Positions 8,697-17,947 of a stretch of DNA of 64,000 bases are shown in pieces. Location of the stretch: the NCBI GenBank assembly GCA_049347715.1, contig CP186339.1:2232001-2296000 (forward strand), read 5' to 3'. The notes below the pieces were generated by a model. It did no database searches and was not told the origin of the DNA. It saw nothing but the letters and a program-made list of their open reading frames with translations. Source of the DNA: Thalassotalea_B piscium_A. Its GTDB lineage: Bacteria > Pseudomonadota > Gammaproteobacteria > Enterobacterales > Alteromonadaceae. Every line of letters begins with the position of its first letter. Position 1 is the first letter of the stretch. The position numbers and the translations under genes were made by a program.

Positions 8697-10525
8697 AATA
8701 ACGGAGCCTTACCTGCTCGACTTGGCCATGTATGATAAATTTCATCTTGATTCTTAAACTGAACACTCAATCGGGTAAAACTATTAATAGCGGCAAACTG
8801 TGCAAAGAAGCGATCTAAAATAGTACAAAAGAAAAATACACCACTGCCTAAATAATGATCATGAGCAAACGTAAGTAAAATATCATTACCCGTACTAAAA
8901 CCAACAAGTCCACCTTGGTTTACTCGTGCGGTTGCCGTAGTTATTTTTATATCAACAATGTTATCTATTAATGTTTTATTTTCAGGTGAATTTTTAAAAT
9001 CATAAAGTTTTAAGACTTCTTTTAATTGATGTAAGGCGTTATCTCCACTGAAACTATCTAAGGTTAAATGACTGATCAATTGCCATCTTGAAGCATCATT
9101 TAAAACAGCCCTAACCGGTAATGTAGGTGCTAATAAACATTTTACTTTTTTAATAATATCGGCACGATCAGGAATAAACATTTTCGGCTCATCGGTGCCA
9201 AAAGGTAAATGGGCAGGTAGATTTCGATTGCTACATTGCGCATTAATACTTAACAGCCACGAGCCATAATCTTCTTCGGCAGTAAACCCTTTAAATTGAT
9301 GATCAACTAATGATAAATAAAGTTCAGTACCAAACTCGGCATAGCCCCCAGCCCAATTAGACGCTTCACGTCGAACATTCCAAAACATTCGGTCTTGATC
9401 TAAATACGCAGGATGCGATTCACCATAAAAGGGAGTAACAGGTATTTTGTTATCTTTAGGATCAAAGGCTGTAACTTCTTTAATATTAATAATTTCAGCA
9501 ACTTCAGCATCAAGATACCTAGGTACTAGCTTATATTCATACTCTGATGATTCAATGCGAACAGGTTCAAGTTCTTGCTCAAATAAATTAATAACAGGAG
9601 TACAACCAAGTAAAAAATTATTCACATTTACTTGTTTTTCTAGATCTTCTGATCCCTCTTTTAAATAAAGATAAATTTCAAATTTATCGTCAATGTTTAA
9701 CCAGTTCTTATCTAAATCGTCGATATCAAAAAATAAAAATTTTTCAGGAAAAATAAATTTTTCAACTAATAGTCGATATCCTGATAATGTTTTCTTACTG
9801 TAAGGTACCACCTGATGTTCGTCATCAAAGCCTACTGCTTTTAAATGTCTTTTTTCTAAATACTTTGCCGTTGACCAATCCCCCGCTTTCACGATAGAAA
9901 GTCCAATACAATGTTCAAACAATAATTGATATAGATGATAGGTTTGATGCGCTTGACCATTTAAGAAAAATCTTAATTTATCAAGACCTAACGTTGCCAT
10001 AGAAACGTCTTCAAACTCACCCTGTATAGTTAGCTTTATGATTGCTTTAGGACGAGTATGCCAAATAGGCTCTGGAGCACTAAAAGGTGCATTTTGAAAC
10101 TGTGCATTTTTTACTTCAATGGGCCATAAATGACTATCATAACAAGTTTTGAAATGGCAGGTTTTCATGCCCTCTACTTGTGTATCTACCTTTGTGTTTT
10201 TCGGCAATAACACGCCTGTGGTTGATACATTTTCTGTTATCATTTTAATGACCGTCATTGACGGAATGGGTGCTTGATAATCAGGATAAAGTTGGCCTAA
10301 TAAAGCTTCTGTTAACTCGGGAAAACTGTCATCAAGCTTTTGTCTTATTTGAGCCGTTAAAAGAGAAAAAGCTTCAATTAAACGAGATACATGGGGGTCT
10401 TCAACATGCTCATCACTTAAACGTAATCGCCCTGCTAACTTAGGATAATTAGTAGCAAATTCAGAGCCCATATGTCGAATAAAGGCAAGCTCTCTATTGT
10501 AATATTTTAATAAATCTTCATTCAT
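8693..10525 (-). CDS. tssF: T6SS baseplate protein TssF
   Basis: TssF (ImpG/VasA) is the large wedge protein of the T6SS baseplate, related to phage gp6. It is 610 aa and starts with the diagnostic LLKYYNRELAFIRHMGSEFA and PKLAGRLRLSDEHVEDPHV stretch, continues with RLIEAFSLLTAQI and the LTEALLGQLYPDYQAP segment, and ends in a hydrophobic beta region with the DRFFAQFAAINSF block. Length is normal for the family. It overlaps tssE by one base upstream and tssG by four downstream, consistent with coupled translation of a stoichiometric baseplate set. Confidence 0.96.
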   Translation of the reverse strand: MNEDLLKYYNRELAFIRHMGSEFATNYPKLAGRLRLSDEHVEDPHVSRLIEAFSLLTAQIRQKLDDSFPELTEALLGQLYPDYQAPIPSMTVIKMITENVSTTGVLLPKNTKVDTQVEGMKTCHFKTCYDSHLWPIEVKNAQFQNAPFSAPEPIWHTRPKAIIKLTIQGEFEDVSMATLGLDKLRFFLNGQAHQTYHLYQLLFEHCIGLSIVKAGDWSTAKYLEKRHLKAVGFDDEHQVVPYSKKTLSGYRLLVEKFIFPEKFLFFDIDDLDKNWLNIDDKFEIYLYLKEGSEDLEKQVNVNNFLLGCTPVINLFEQELEPVRIESSEYEYKLVPRYLDAEVAEIINIKEVTAFDPKDNKIPVTPFYGESHPAYLDQDRMFWNVRREASNWAGGYAEFGTELYLSLVDHQFKGFTAEEDYGSWLLSINAQCSNRNLPAHLPFGTDEPKMFIPDRADIIKKVKCLLAPTLPVRAVLNDASRWQLISHLTLDSFSGDNALHQLKEVLKLYDFKNSPENKTLIDNIVDIKITTATARVNQGGLVGFSTGNDILLTFAHDHYLGSGVFFFCTILDRFFAQFAAINSFTRLSVQFKNQDEIYHTWPSRAGKAPLL

Positions 10526-11013
10526 TACATAGTCTCAACTACTTTCAACCCTAAATTTACTGGTTCAACTTCTGAGTCAAAAGTAATATATTCAGGTTCA
10601 GGATCAGCATAAAGTAAGGCATTTATGCGTAATCTCATTATTCGGTCTAATGGCTGTTCACTTTCCATTGCCTCAACTTCTACTTCAATAAATCTTGGTT
10701 CAAAGCGCTTAATTGTTTCGGCTACCTGTTGGCATAATAGTTGTCTACCTTCTAAGCTGGCTACAGCCATACTAGAAAAATCATGTAAACCATAATTGAG
10801 CAAAGAATTGTCTAATTCTTTGTAATTTTCAGGCCATGTCAGCCATTGAACTTTAGCATTAAGTAAGTTTTCGAGGTCGCGTCTAACACTGGCCCTTAAT
10901 TGTTTTAAATTAAGACCTTTATTAGCTTCTTTTATATCAGGGCTTTCTGGAGAGTCATCAATAAGTCTATCTAAAATAGACGCTTGAATGAATTGATGTT
11001 TATTTATAACCAC
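10525..11013 (-). CDS. tssE: T6SS baseplate gp25-like protein TssE
   Basis: TssE is the gp25-like protein that joins the sheath to the baseplate. It is 162 aa, and the gp25 core is visible from about residue 35: LRASVRRDLENLLNAKVQW, the LLNYGLHDFSSM block, then ETIKRFEPRFIEVEVEAME and the final beta strands. It opens a run of overlapping genes (tssE-tssF-tssG) and is separated from tagJ by a 241-nt gap with a 12-bp palindrome, so it probably has its own promoter. Family members near this size are soluble; none of the features suggests otherwise here. Confidence 0.93.
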   Translation of the reverse strand: MVINKHQFIQASILDRLIDDSPESPDIKEANKGLNLKQLRASVRRDLENLLNAKVQWLTWPENYKELDNSLLNYGLHDFSSMAVASLEGRQLLCQQVAETIKRFEPRFIEVEVEAMESEQPLDRIMRLRINALLYADPEPEYITFDSEVEPVNLGLKVVETM

Positions 11014-11062
11014 ACGCTTTCCATAATATCTTCCATAATAGTCAAACTTAAACCTTTGCTAC

Positions 11063-11089
11063 TTACTTAAATAATATTTATTTAAGTAA
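11063..11089. repeat. 12-bp AT-rich inverted repeat upstream of tssE
   Basis: A perfect palindromic repeat, TTACTTAAATAA / TTATTTAAGTAA with a 3-nt spacer, 50-76 bases before the tssE start and about 165 bases after the tagJ stop. It could be an operator for the tssEFG-clpV block or an mRNA hairpin. There is no T-tract after it on the minus strand, so it is not a good terminator. Confidence 0.6.
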
Positions 11090-11254
11090 AGTGTAAGGTA
11101 CGTTAATCCTGCAACGTTTATCCTTTTCAACAAATACTATTCTACGGGTAAAATTAGTAAATGTTAAGTATAAATTAGCTTTGTTTTAAACTGACATTTC
11201 AGCCAGCTTAAAACGATTACCATTGTGCTATTTGCACGTAAAATCTAGTCAATA

Positions 11255-12037
11255 CTACTGGCTAGATAACTTAATAAATTCAGACATAGGTACGGCTTGA
11301 TCATTTACAAACCACATCTTTTGTCCAACTCCTGTAAGTACATCTGGAGCCAGTTCTTGCCAGTCGGTTTCTCTTCCTAGCTTTTCTGCTTCAGTATTAC
11401 TATTGGCATAAACAACTGGAATATGAGCTTCACCACTAGGGCCATCTTTAATACTTATATCCACACGTCGCCAAACTTGTTCAATTATAGAATTAACAGG
11501 TTTAAAATTAATGTAGTCAATATCTTTTAGTTGAGCAATGTAATATTTACCATCCGTGCCAAAGATTTCAATAAAGGCGCCTAGAGTGTCATCTAAATCA
11601 CGAAATTCATTCACCTCTTCGCCATTTAATTGCATAGCAACTTCAGGTCTTTTCTCTTCTAACGCAAAAGAACTTTCTTTAATACTCGATTGTTCACCTT
11701 GGTTTATTTCCACTCTAAGCTTCATAAAAGCTTCAATATATTCATCTAAATCAGAAAATAAACAAGGTACTGCTTTTCCAATTAAAAAATCTTGTCTACT
11801 TTGTTCGGCATGAATCAATTGTCTTAAGTTAGAGGCACCAATTAAGAAGTCTGGGTGTTTTTGCACCATAGAATTAAGTTGTTTATCAGCCCGTTCTAAC
11901 TCACCATTAATACAAAGTAATTCAATTAAACTACTTTTAAAATTAACATTAAGAGGATCATCCCTTAATTGTCCTTCGAGATACGCTATAGAGTCTGTTA
12001 ATCGACCTTCTTGAAGCATTTCTTGTATTTTTTTCAT
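11255..12037 (-). CDS. tagJ: T6SS accessory protein TagJ (ImpE/SciE)
   Basis: A 260-aa ImpE-type protein. Family members bind the N-terminus of the TssB sheath subunit and are found only in some T6SS classes. The N-terminal third is TPR-like (LQEGRLTDSIAYLEGQLRDD and the following helix pair), and the C-terminal two thirds form the ImpE domain, with DLDDTLGAFIEIFGTDGKYY and the final strand LTGVGQKMWFVND. A clear AAGGA site precedes the ATG. It closes the tssA-tssB-tssC-tssC2-tagJ block. Pairing of an ImpE protein with tandem TssC genes is a pattern I recall from this class of T6SS. Confidence 0.9.
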   Translation of the reverse strand: MKKIQEMLQEGRLTDSIAYLEGQLRDDPLNVNFKSSLIELLCINGELERADKQLNSMVQKHPDFLIGASNLRQLIHAEQSRQDFLIGKAVPCLFSDLDEYIEAFMKLRVEINQGEQSSIKESSFALEEKRPEVAMQLNGEEVNEFRDLDDTLGAFIEIFGTDGKYYIAQLKDIDYINFKPVNSIIEQVWRRVDISIKDGPSGEAHIPVVYANSNTEAEKLGRETDWQELAPDVLTGVGQKMWFVNDQAVPMSEFIKLSSQ

Positions 12038-12056
12038 TTTAATTCCTTTTTAAGAG

Positions 12057-13589
12057 TTAATTTTTAGGTGTTAACTCTGTCACTAGTTTGATACTTGAAA
12101 CCATTTGATCTAATTGAAAGTGAGGTTGTAATTGAATAGTCGAATAATAATGGCCTGGCTTACCACGCATTTCTTTTACTTTTACTTGCGCACTTTGTAA
12201 TGGATATTTACTACGTACTTCATCTGAGGCTGAATCAGAAGCGGTTGTGTACTGATGTAACCATTGTTGTAACTCTCGTTCACATAATTCAGCATTTTTA
12301 AAACTACCTATTTTTTCACGGCCTAGTACTTTTATGTAATGTGCAAAGCGTGAAACACATAATATATATTGCAACATAGAAGATAGTTTCGCATTTACTG
12401 TTGCACTTAATGAATCATATTCATTAGGTTTCTGTGTAGACGAATTACTATAAAAAACTAAATGTTCGCTACCCGGTACAGCAGATAAGGGAATAAACCC
12501 ATTATCAGACAGAATTTTTTCTATACGGTCAGTAATAAGTAAATTAATAGACGGTTTACTTTTACCTCGATATAAGTCTGTTTCATATTGGCAAACAGGT
12601 AGATCACAAACTAAACCTTTCGTTTTTTTACCCGGCTGCATTCCCCTAATTTGCCCAAACCAAGCAGATTCAGAAAATGCGCGAATAAGTACACCCGCAA
12701 ATGCAAAAGAAGCATTCCCCCACAAATGATCTTTTTGTGGATTTTTAATGACTTCAGTAAATTTAAAGCCCTCGTTACGGCTACCATCATTTTTATACGG
12801 CGCTCTCATTAAAGTATAAGGTAATGTAAGCCCTAAAAATCTAGCATCATCCATTCCTCTCAAAGAGTTCCATTTGGTATACTCAACTTGGTTAAATGTA
12901 TGAGTAAAATCAAGATACGAAGCTAAATCTGAGAAGTTGTCTGCCCCAAAAAAAGAGGGGTGCGCGGAAGTAATAAAAGGTGAAAATGCGGCGGCGGCTG
13001 TTCGAGTAATATCCTTAAGTACATCAATATCATTAATGGTTGTCCCTTTTCTATTTACATGAGAAATTTGATAATTACCCACCAAAACACCAAAAGGTTC
13101 GCCACCAGACATGTCATACTCATTATTATAAATAAGCTTAAAAAATTCACTTTGATCAAATTCTATCGCTTTATTTATGTCTTTACTTAGTGTCTGCCAA
13201 CTACAGTCGAGCACTTTTATTTTTACTTTTTGATTTTTGTCGTTACTTTCTTTTTGATCAACTAGATACAATACGCCACGCCATGCCGCTTCAAGTGCCT
13301 GAAACTCACTATGATGTATAATACAATTTATTTGTTTTGCCAGTTGTTTATCAATTCCTGCAATCGCTTTGCGTAGCAGAGCAAGTACACTACCTTTTTC
13401 TATTTCATTAGTGTTATAACTTGAGTTTTCAAGCCATAACATTAATGATTTTGTCGCATCAGTTTCACGCAAAAAGCGTTCCACTAAATGTTTATTTTTT
13501 AACTGCTGAGCTGAAGGTTTTGCAGTTTCAGTATTAACATCTTCTGTAAATATTTCATTTTCAACAAATGAAATAGCTTCTTGTGCCAT
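12057..13589 (-). CDS. tssC: Second sheath large subunit TssC paralogue
   Basis: A 510-aa TssC/EvpB-type sheath protein, paralogous to the gene just upstream. Shared blocks include the FQALEAAWRGVLYLVDQ segment, SGGEPFGVLVGNY, the FITSAHPSFFG block, RFAHYIKVLGREKIGSF and the C-terminal strand VKVKEMRGKPGHYYSTIQLQ. It differs from the first copy in having about 15 more residues, a Ser/Lys-rich linker, and shorter acidic stretches. It begins 44 nt after the first tssC; the ribosome binding site (AAAGG) is very close to the ATG, which may reduce its translation. It may build mixed sheaths or act at one sheath end; either is inference. Confidence 0.93.
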   Translation of the reverse strand: MAQEAISFVENEIFTEDVNTETAKPSAQQLKNKHLVERFLRETDATKSLMLWLENSSYNTNEIEKGSVLALLRKAIAGIDKQLAKQINCIIHHSEFQALEAAWRGVLYLVDQKESNDKNQKVKIKVLDCSWQTLSKDINKAIEFDQSEFFKLIYNNEYDMSGGEPFGVLVGNYQISHVNRKGTTINDIDVLKDITRTAAAAFSPFITSAHPSFFGADNFSDLASYLDFTHTFNQVEYTKWNSLRGMDDARFLGLTLPYTLMRAPYKNDGSRNEGFKFTEVIKNPQKDHLWGNASFAFAGVLIRAFSESAWFGQIRGMQPGKKTKGLVCDLPVCQYETDLYRGKSKPSINLLITDRIEKILSDNGFIPLSAVPGSEHLVFYSNSSTQKPNEYDSLSATVNAKLSSMLQYILCVSRFAHYIKVLGREKIGSFKNAELCERELQQWLHQYTTASDSASDEVRSKYPLQSAQVKVKEMRGKPGHYYSTIQLQPHFQLDQMVSSIKLVTELTPKN

Positions 13590-13633
13590 ACCTTTAATAT
13601 ATCCTTTAACCTATCAGCTCAATAGTCAGCTTA

Positions 13634-15121
13634 TTAACCAATACTTGGTATTTTCGCTACTAAACGTAATGATGCCGTCAACTCTTCCATTTGTAACCAT
13701 GGACGTAACCAAGCTACTGCGTTATATGCCCCAGGTTGACCTGGTATTTCTTTAACTTCAACTTTTGCATCTGCTAATGGGTATTTAGCTCGAATTTCTT
13801 GGCCGCCTCCTTCAGATGCATTAACAAATGATAAAATCCAACGATTTAACCAAGCTTCAACGTCTTCAGCTTCCATGAAGCTACCAATTTTATCTCTCGC
13901 CATTACTTTTAAATAATGAGCAAAACGTGAGGTTGCCATTAAATAAGGAAGACGTGCAGAAATTGCCGCATTTGCTGTTGCATCATGACTATCAAAAATT
14001 TGTGGTTTTTGACAAGTTTGAGAACCAAAAAACACTGCATAATCAGTATGTTTATAATGACATAAAGGTAAAAATCCAAGTTTACTTAATTCGGCTTCAC
14101 GACGGTCAGTAATACCAATTTCAGTTGGACACATAAGATCTGGATCACCATCATCACTAGTAAATATATGAGCAGGTAAACCTTCAACTTTACCGCCCCC
14201 TTCAGCACCGCGAATCGCTGTACAAAAGCCATATTTACTAAATGCTTTACCCATGTTTGTTGCCATAACATAAGACGCATTCATCCAACAATAATCATCA
14301 TGCTCTGCAGTTTTTGATCGTGTTTTAGTATCGTCTAACTCTAACTCTTCATAGTTAAACTCTTCTACAGGCTGTGTTGATTGACCATAAGGTAATCGAG
14401 CCAATACTCTCGGCATAGTTAAGGTAACAAAACGTGAATCATCGCTTTCTCTAAATGAACGCCATTTAGTATATTCTAAAGATTCGAACACTTTTTCTAA
14501 GTCACGAGGTTTACTTAACTCAGTCCAGTCATCAAAACCAAACAATGAAGAACCAGCAGCTGAAATAAATGGACAGAAACCTGCCGCAGCTACATTTGAC
14601 ATTAATGATAATGTTTCAACATCTTCGGGGTGGTTACTAAATTCATAATCACCAACGATACATCCATAAGGTTCACCACCTGGCGTACCAAATTCTGCTT
14701 CATATATTTTTTTGAACGTTTGGCTTTGATCAAATTCAACAGCTTTACTTAAGTCTTTATGGAGTTCTTTTTTATTTAAACTCATGATACGTATTTTCAA
14801 TGTTGCATTCGTTTCAGAGTTTTGAACTGTGTGGTGAAGTCCACGCCAACTGCCTTCAAGTTTTTGAAACTCATTGTTATGCATAATGGCAGAAAGTTGC
14901 TTAGAAATTTTTTCATCAATGGCTTGAATAGCTTGATTAAAGGTAACTGTCAGGTTTTTATTCCACTGTACAGTCCCTTTTAATGCTTCTTCCGTTAAAG
15001 AGCGGATAAGTTCTTCTGCTCGTGAAGAATCAGTTTGCTTGGTTGCATCAATCGCTTGATCCAAAATAGAAAAGCTTGTTTCTTCACTTTCTTGTTGTTG
15101 TATTTCAGCTTCCGTGCTCAT
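13634..15121 (-). CDS. tssC: T6SS sheath large subunit TssC (VipB)
   Basis: The main large subunit of the contractile sheath, 495 aa. Signature blocks are FQKLEGSWRGLHHTVQ (around 88), PGGEPYGCIVGDYEFSNHP, the FISAAGSSLFGFDDW block, RFAHYLKVMARDKIGSFMEA and the C-terminal strand VKEIPGQPGAYNAVAWLRPW, which carries the handshake with TssB. It overlaps the tssB stop by one base in a TAATG arrangement, as expected for two proteins made in equal amounts. Of the two tandem TssC copies, this one is closest to tssB and has the more canonical sequence. Confidence 0.97.
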   Translation of the reverse strand: MSTEAEIQQQESEETSFSILDQAIDATKQTDSSRAEELIRSLTEEALKGTVQWNKNLTVTFNQAIQAIDEKISKQLSAIMHNNEFQKLEGSWRGLHHTVQNSETNATLKIRIMSLNKKELHKDLSKAVEFDQSQTFKKIYEAEFGTPGGEPYGCIVGDYEFSNHPEDVETLSLMSNVAAAGFCPFISAAGSSLFGFDDWTELSKPRDLEKVFESLEYTKWRSFRESDDSRFVTLTMPRVLARLPYGQSTQPVEEFNYEELELDDTKTRSKTAEHDDYCWMNASYVMATNMGKAFSKYGFCTAIRGAEGGGKVEGLPAHIFTSDDGDPDLMCPTEIGITDRREAELSKLGFLPLCHYKHTDYAVFFGSQTCQKPQIFDSHDATANAAISARLPYLMATSRFAHYLKVMARDKIGSFMEAEDVEAWLNRWILSFVNASEGGGQEIRAKYPLADAKVEVKEIPGQPGAYNAVAWLRPWLQMEELTASLRLVAKIPSIG

Positions 15122-15621
15122 TATTTTTCTCCCTGCATATCTAATTCACTGACTAGCTTATCTAAACTTGCGGTGTTACTTAATACATCTTCTAATATAT
15201 TTTCCAAGTCTTCTGAACGATCAACTTTTGTCATTAAATCTCTTAATTTATTACGCGTTTCCATCATTTTCTTAAGTGGTTCAACTTGATTAACAATAGA
15301 GGCAGGCTCAAAGTCACTTAAAGAGTTAAAATCTAAAGAAACTTTTAACTCGCTATCATCATCCGCTAGCGTGTTGTCGACAGCAATTTCCAATTTAGGA
15401 TTCATGCGGTTCAAAACATCATCAAAATTATCACGATCTATTTGCACGAAACGTCGATCTTTTAATGGCTTTAAATCTTTGGTGTTGTGACCAGAGAAAT
15501 CGCCAGTAATACCGATAACAAAAGGCAATTCTTTTTTAACTACAGCTCCTTCTGTTTCTACGTCGTAGGTAATATGAACACGCGGTTTTCTAACTCTTTT
15601 TAATTTATCATGTATACTCAT
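15121..15621 (-). CDS. tssB: T6SS sheath small subunit TssB (VipA)
   Basis: TssB pairs with TssC to form the contractile sheath. It is 166 aa with the family opening SIHDKLKRVRKPRVHITYDV, the conserved ELPFVIGITGDFSGH segment, and DRRFVQIDRDNFDDVL. The C-terminal helix (MMETRNKLRDLMTKVDRSED onward) is the part that in other systems is read by ClpV and bound by TagJ. A strong AAAGGAG site lies before the ATG, stronger than for the neighbours, fitting a protein needed in hundreds of copies. It is the second gene of the tssA block, 49 nt after tssA. Confidence 0.97.
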   Translation of the reverse strand: MSIHDKLKRVRKPRVHITYDVETEGAVVKKELPFVIGITGDFSGHNTKDLKPLKDRRFVQIDRDNFDDVLNRMNPKLEIAVDNTLADDDSELKVSLDFNSLSDFEPASIVNQVEPLKKMMETRNKLRDLMTKVDRSEDLENILEDVLSNTASLDKLVSELDMQGEK

Positions 15622-15670
15622 GAGATCTCCTTTCCATTATTAAATAACTTGGTATATAACAGGGTTAAAA

Positions 15671-16777
15671 TTAAGTTTCGTCTTCTGTTTTTATGCCTGA
15701 TAACTTGAAGAAGCCATTTCGAGCTTCGCCGTCTTGAATAAGTTCTTGTAGTAATTCGGGTAAGCTTAAGTCACTCCATCGTATTACTTGTTCTATCGCA
15801 TAAGACATAGGTGAATGGGGTTCAGTTTTACGGAAAAAATTTGCTATGCTGTCTAAACTTTGAATGGCTTGTTCTCGAGAATTAAGTTGTTGCTGTACAC
15901 CTTGAACTGAAGTGGGTAGTTCTTCACTCTCGGTAGCAAGCTCTTGGTCTTCCATCGCCTTATTTTGGGCTGCTCTTTCTAACGCTTTAGCTGCGAGTTG
16001 TTTGACGCAAATGGAACAAGATTGAATACTTTTACTGATATAACTGGTAGGTTGAGGTTCCCCCCCCATTGCAGCATCCATCACAGATGATAGACGATTA
16101 AATGATGATATTGCTGCATCAATATCATCGTTAAGTTCAATAAAAAAACTGTCTGGCGTTTCTTTTATCGCAATTTCGACATCTTCTAAAGAAACAGCAC
16201 CTGCTTCAAGTTTCTTAATTTGTTTTTCTTTTTCTAAACGATCAACCTCTAAAGCTTGTTCGTATTGCCAAGTTGAAAAGGGTCCTTCCGACTGACCTTC
16301 GATAATTAAGATGGCTTTTATCGGTTGTATTAATGAACCTTCACTTTCAATACCATTTAGGCCTATTAAAGGAGCTAATCGTTCTGAAAGGTCTTCGGGA
16401 TCGGGAGTAGGATATAAATTATCCCAATAACGTTCGATTAATTCTGCCGCAAGTGTGAACCCCAGAGAGAGGCCTTTAAATCCTTGTAAACGACAAAGAG
16501 CCTCAATATACCAAGCAACAAACTCTATATCTTTGCACTGATTTTGTAGTGCCTCAGGTACTTGCTCAAGAATAGGACGCCATTCGGATGCTATTGAAAG
16601 TAGATCTTCTTCATCAACTAAGGCTTTTCGTTCCTTAGCTCGTGCGACATTACGAATGTCTTTTAATAAATAATAAGTTGAAGTCGGGGAGATATCGTCT
16701 CGTGGGTTAATGCCAGTTTCAGCATCACTAGAGATAGGTTGAATCAGATCTTCGATATTAGGGTTCTTGGGCGACAA
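15671..16777 (-). CDS. tssA: T6SS baseplate/cap protein TssA (ImpA_N)
   Basis: TssA nucleates and caps the growing tube and sheath. The ImpA_N domain lies near the N-terminus (LIQPISSDAETGINPRDDI, then EWRPILEQVPEAL and LCRLQGFKGLSLGFTLAAEL, ending at YWDNLYPTPDPED). A Glu/Gln-rich helical linker and a C-terminal helical domain follow. The longest frame reaches an ATG at 16858, but that adds a 27-residue unrelated hydrophobic stretch. A TTG at 16777 has AAGGAAG seven bases upstream and gives 368 aa, the usual length, so I choose it. It is the first gene of the tssABC block, after a 394-nt gap. Confidence 0.93.
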   Translation of the reverse strand: MSPKNPNIEDLIQPISSDAETGINPRDDISPTSTYYLLKDIRNVARAKERKALVDEEDLLSIASEWRPILEQVPEALQNQCKDIEFVAWYIEALCRLQGFKGLSLGFTLAAELIERYWDNLYPTPDPEDLSERLAPLIGLNGIESEGSLIQPIKAILIIEGQSEGPFSTWQYEQALEVDRLEKEKQIKKLEAGAVSLEDVEIAIKETPDSFFIELNDDIDAAISSFNRLSSVMDAAMGGEPQPTSYISKSIQSCSICVKQLAAKALERAAQNKAMEDQELATESEELPTSVQGVQQQLNSREQAIQSLDSIANFFRKTEPHSPMSYAIEQVIRWSDLSLPELLQELIQDGEARNGFFKLSGIKTEDET

Positions 16778-17171
16778 ATTAAAACTTCCTTGTATATAGA
16801 TATAATATTTAAATCTATTATCAACACAATGATAAACTAAGAGAATAAAACATAGCAATAATTTATTTTATTATTTAAAAAAGTGTTTTATGTAATTTAG
16901 TACTATTCAAATAAAAACGCTGACATTTGACTCTAGTACAAATTAACCATATCTCTATTAATCACTTAAATGTATTAAACTTAAAAAACAACTTCTTTAA
17001 CGTGCTATTTAACAAGCCTGTTTAAAACGTTAATTGATTCAAGAGGTTCAATACCATTAAAGCGAATCAATAAGTAAAAATAAACGATCAACATGACAAT
17101 AAAAACACAAATTAATTAAATTTTAAATGCTCATAATGGTGTAAGTTATCCCCTTTATTTTTTACATCAAC
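16778..17171. other. 394-nt gap between pppA and tssA
   Basis: AT-rich, with no open frame that has a plausible ribosome binding site. It must contain the tssA promoter if tssABC is not read through from pppA. I see only weak dyads around 17008-17027 (AACA-AGCC-TGTT core) and no convincing terminator behind pppA. Confidence 0.5.
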
Positions 17172-17945
17172 TTAAGTAAAAATAGGAATTGTTGCATCGT
17201 TATTATTATTAATTGGGTGACTTTCCAATGAATTCCTTTTCACTATGATACAAGTTACATTATCCCTCGCATTACGTACCAATGACGCGTGAATTAGCGC
17301 CATTCCTGCATCAATTATTTTACCTGGTTGTAATGCCTTTTCAATTTCAGCATCGCTAACTTCTTTATTTAACCCATCACTACACAATAGTAAAACGTCG
17401 CCAATTAATAGTTTTTCGGTTTTTACATCAACATTTAGCTCAACATCAACCCCTACAGCACGTGTAATGACATTTGCTAACGGATGGCTTTCAGCATCTT
17501 CTGCTTTTAATATTCCTTCGTCTACCATGTCATTGACTTGACTATGATCTTTGGTTATCTGTTGGAGTTTATTATCTCGTAATAAATAACCACGGCTATC
17601 CCCTGCCCATAAAAGCGTGTAATAATCGTCTTTAATCCATAAAACAACAACTGTGCTACCCACAACATTGCCAGAAAATTGACTTTCACTCATTTGTTGT
17701 AATTGCGAATTACTCTCTTGTAACGCCTGAATCAGCAGCTCTGTATTAACTTGTTCTGATGGCGTTTTTTCTACAGTTTCTTGAATGGTATCAATAACAA
17801 GTTGGCTAGCAACATCACCAGCTTCATGCCCGCCCATACCGTCAGCTACCACCCAAATACCATGTTGTGGCAATTCTAAAAAGGCATCTTCATTGATTTT
17901 TCTTACTGTGCCTCTATGACTCTGCGCATGGCTTGATAAACACAT
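17172..17945 (-). CDS. pppA: T6SS phosphatase PppA (PP2C family)
   Basis: PppA is the PP2C-type phosphatase that reverses PpkA phosphorylation and switches the T6SS off. Metal-binding motifs are present in order: RKINEDAF near the start, VVADGMGGHEAGD, the LLLWAGDSRGY block, LLLCSDGLNKEVSD and RDNVTCIIV near the end. Nothing essential appears missing. The longest frame starts at 17978 inside tagF, but the ATG at 17945 has AAAGGA seven bases upstream and matches the domain start (257 aa). It follows tagF by two bases and ends the tssL-tssM-tagF-pppA block. The kinase partner is encoded divergently at 26290. Confidence 0.94.
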   Translation of the reverse strand: MCLSSHAQSHRGTVRKINEDAFLELPQHGIWVVADGMGGHEAGDVASQLVIDTIQETVEKTPSEQVNTELLIQALQESNSQLQQMSESQFSGNVVGSTVVVLWIKDDYYTLLWAGDSRGYLLRDNKLQQITKDHSQVNDMVDEGILKAEDAESHPLANVITRAVGVDVELNVDVKTEKLLIGDVLLLCSDGLNKEVSDAEIEKALQPGKIIDAGMALIHASLVRNARDNVTCIIVKRNSLESHPINNNNDATIPIFT

Positions 17946-17947
17946 AA

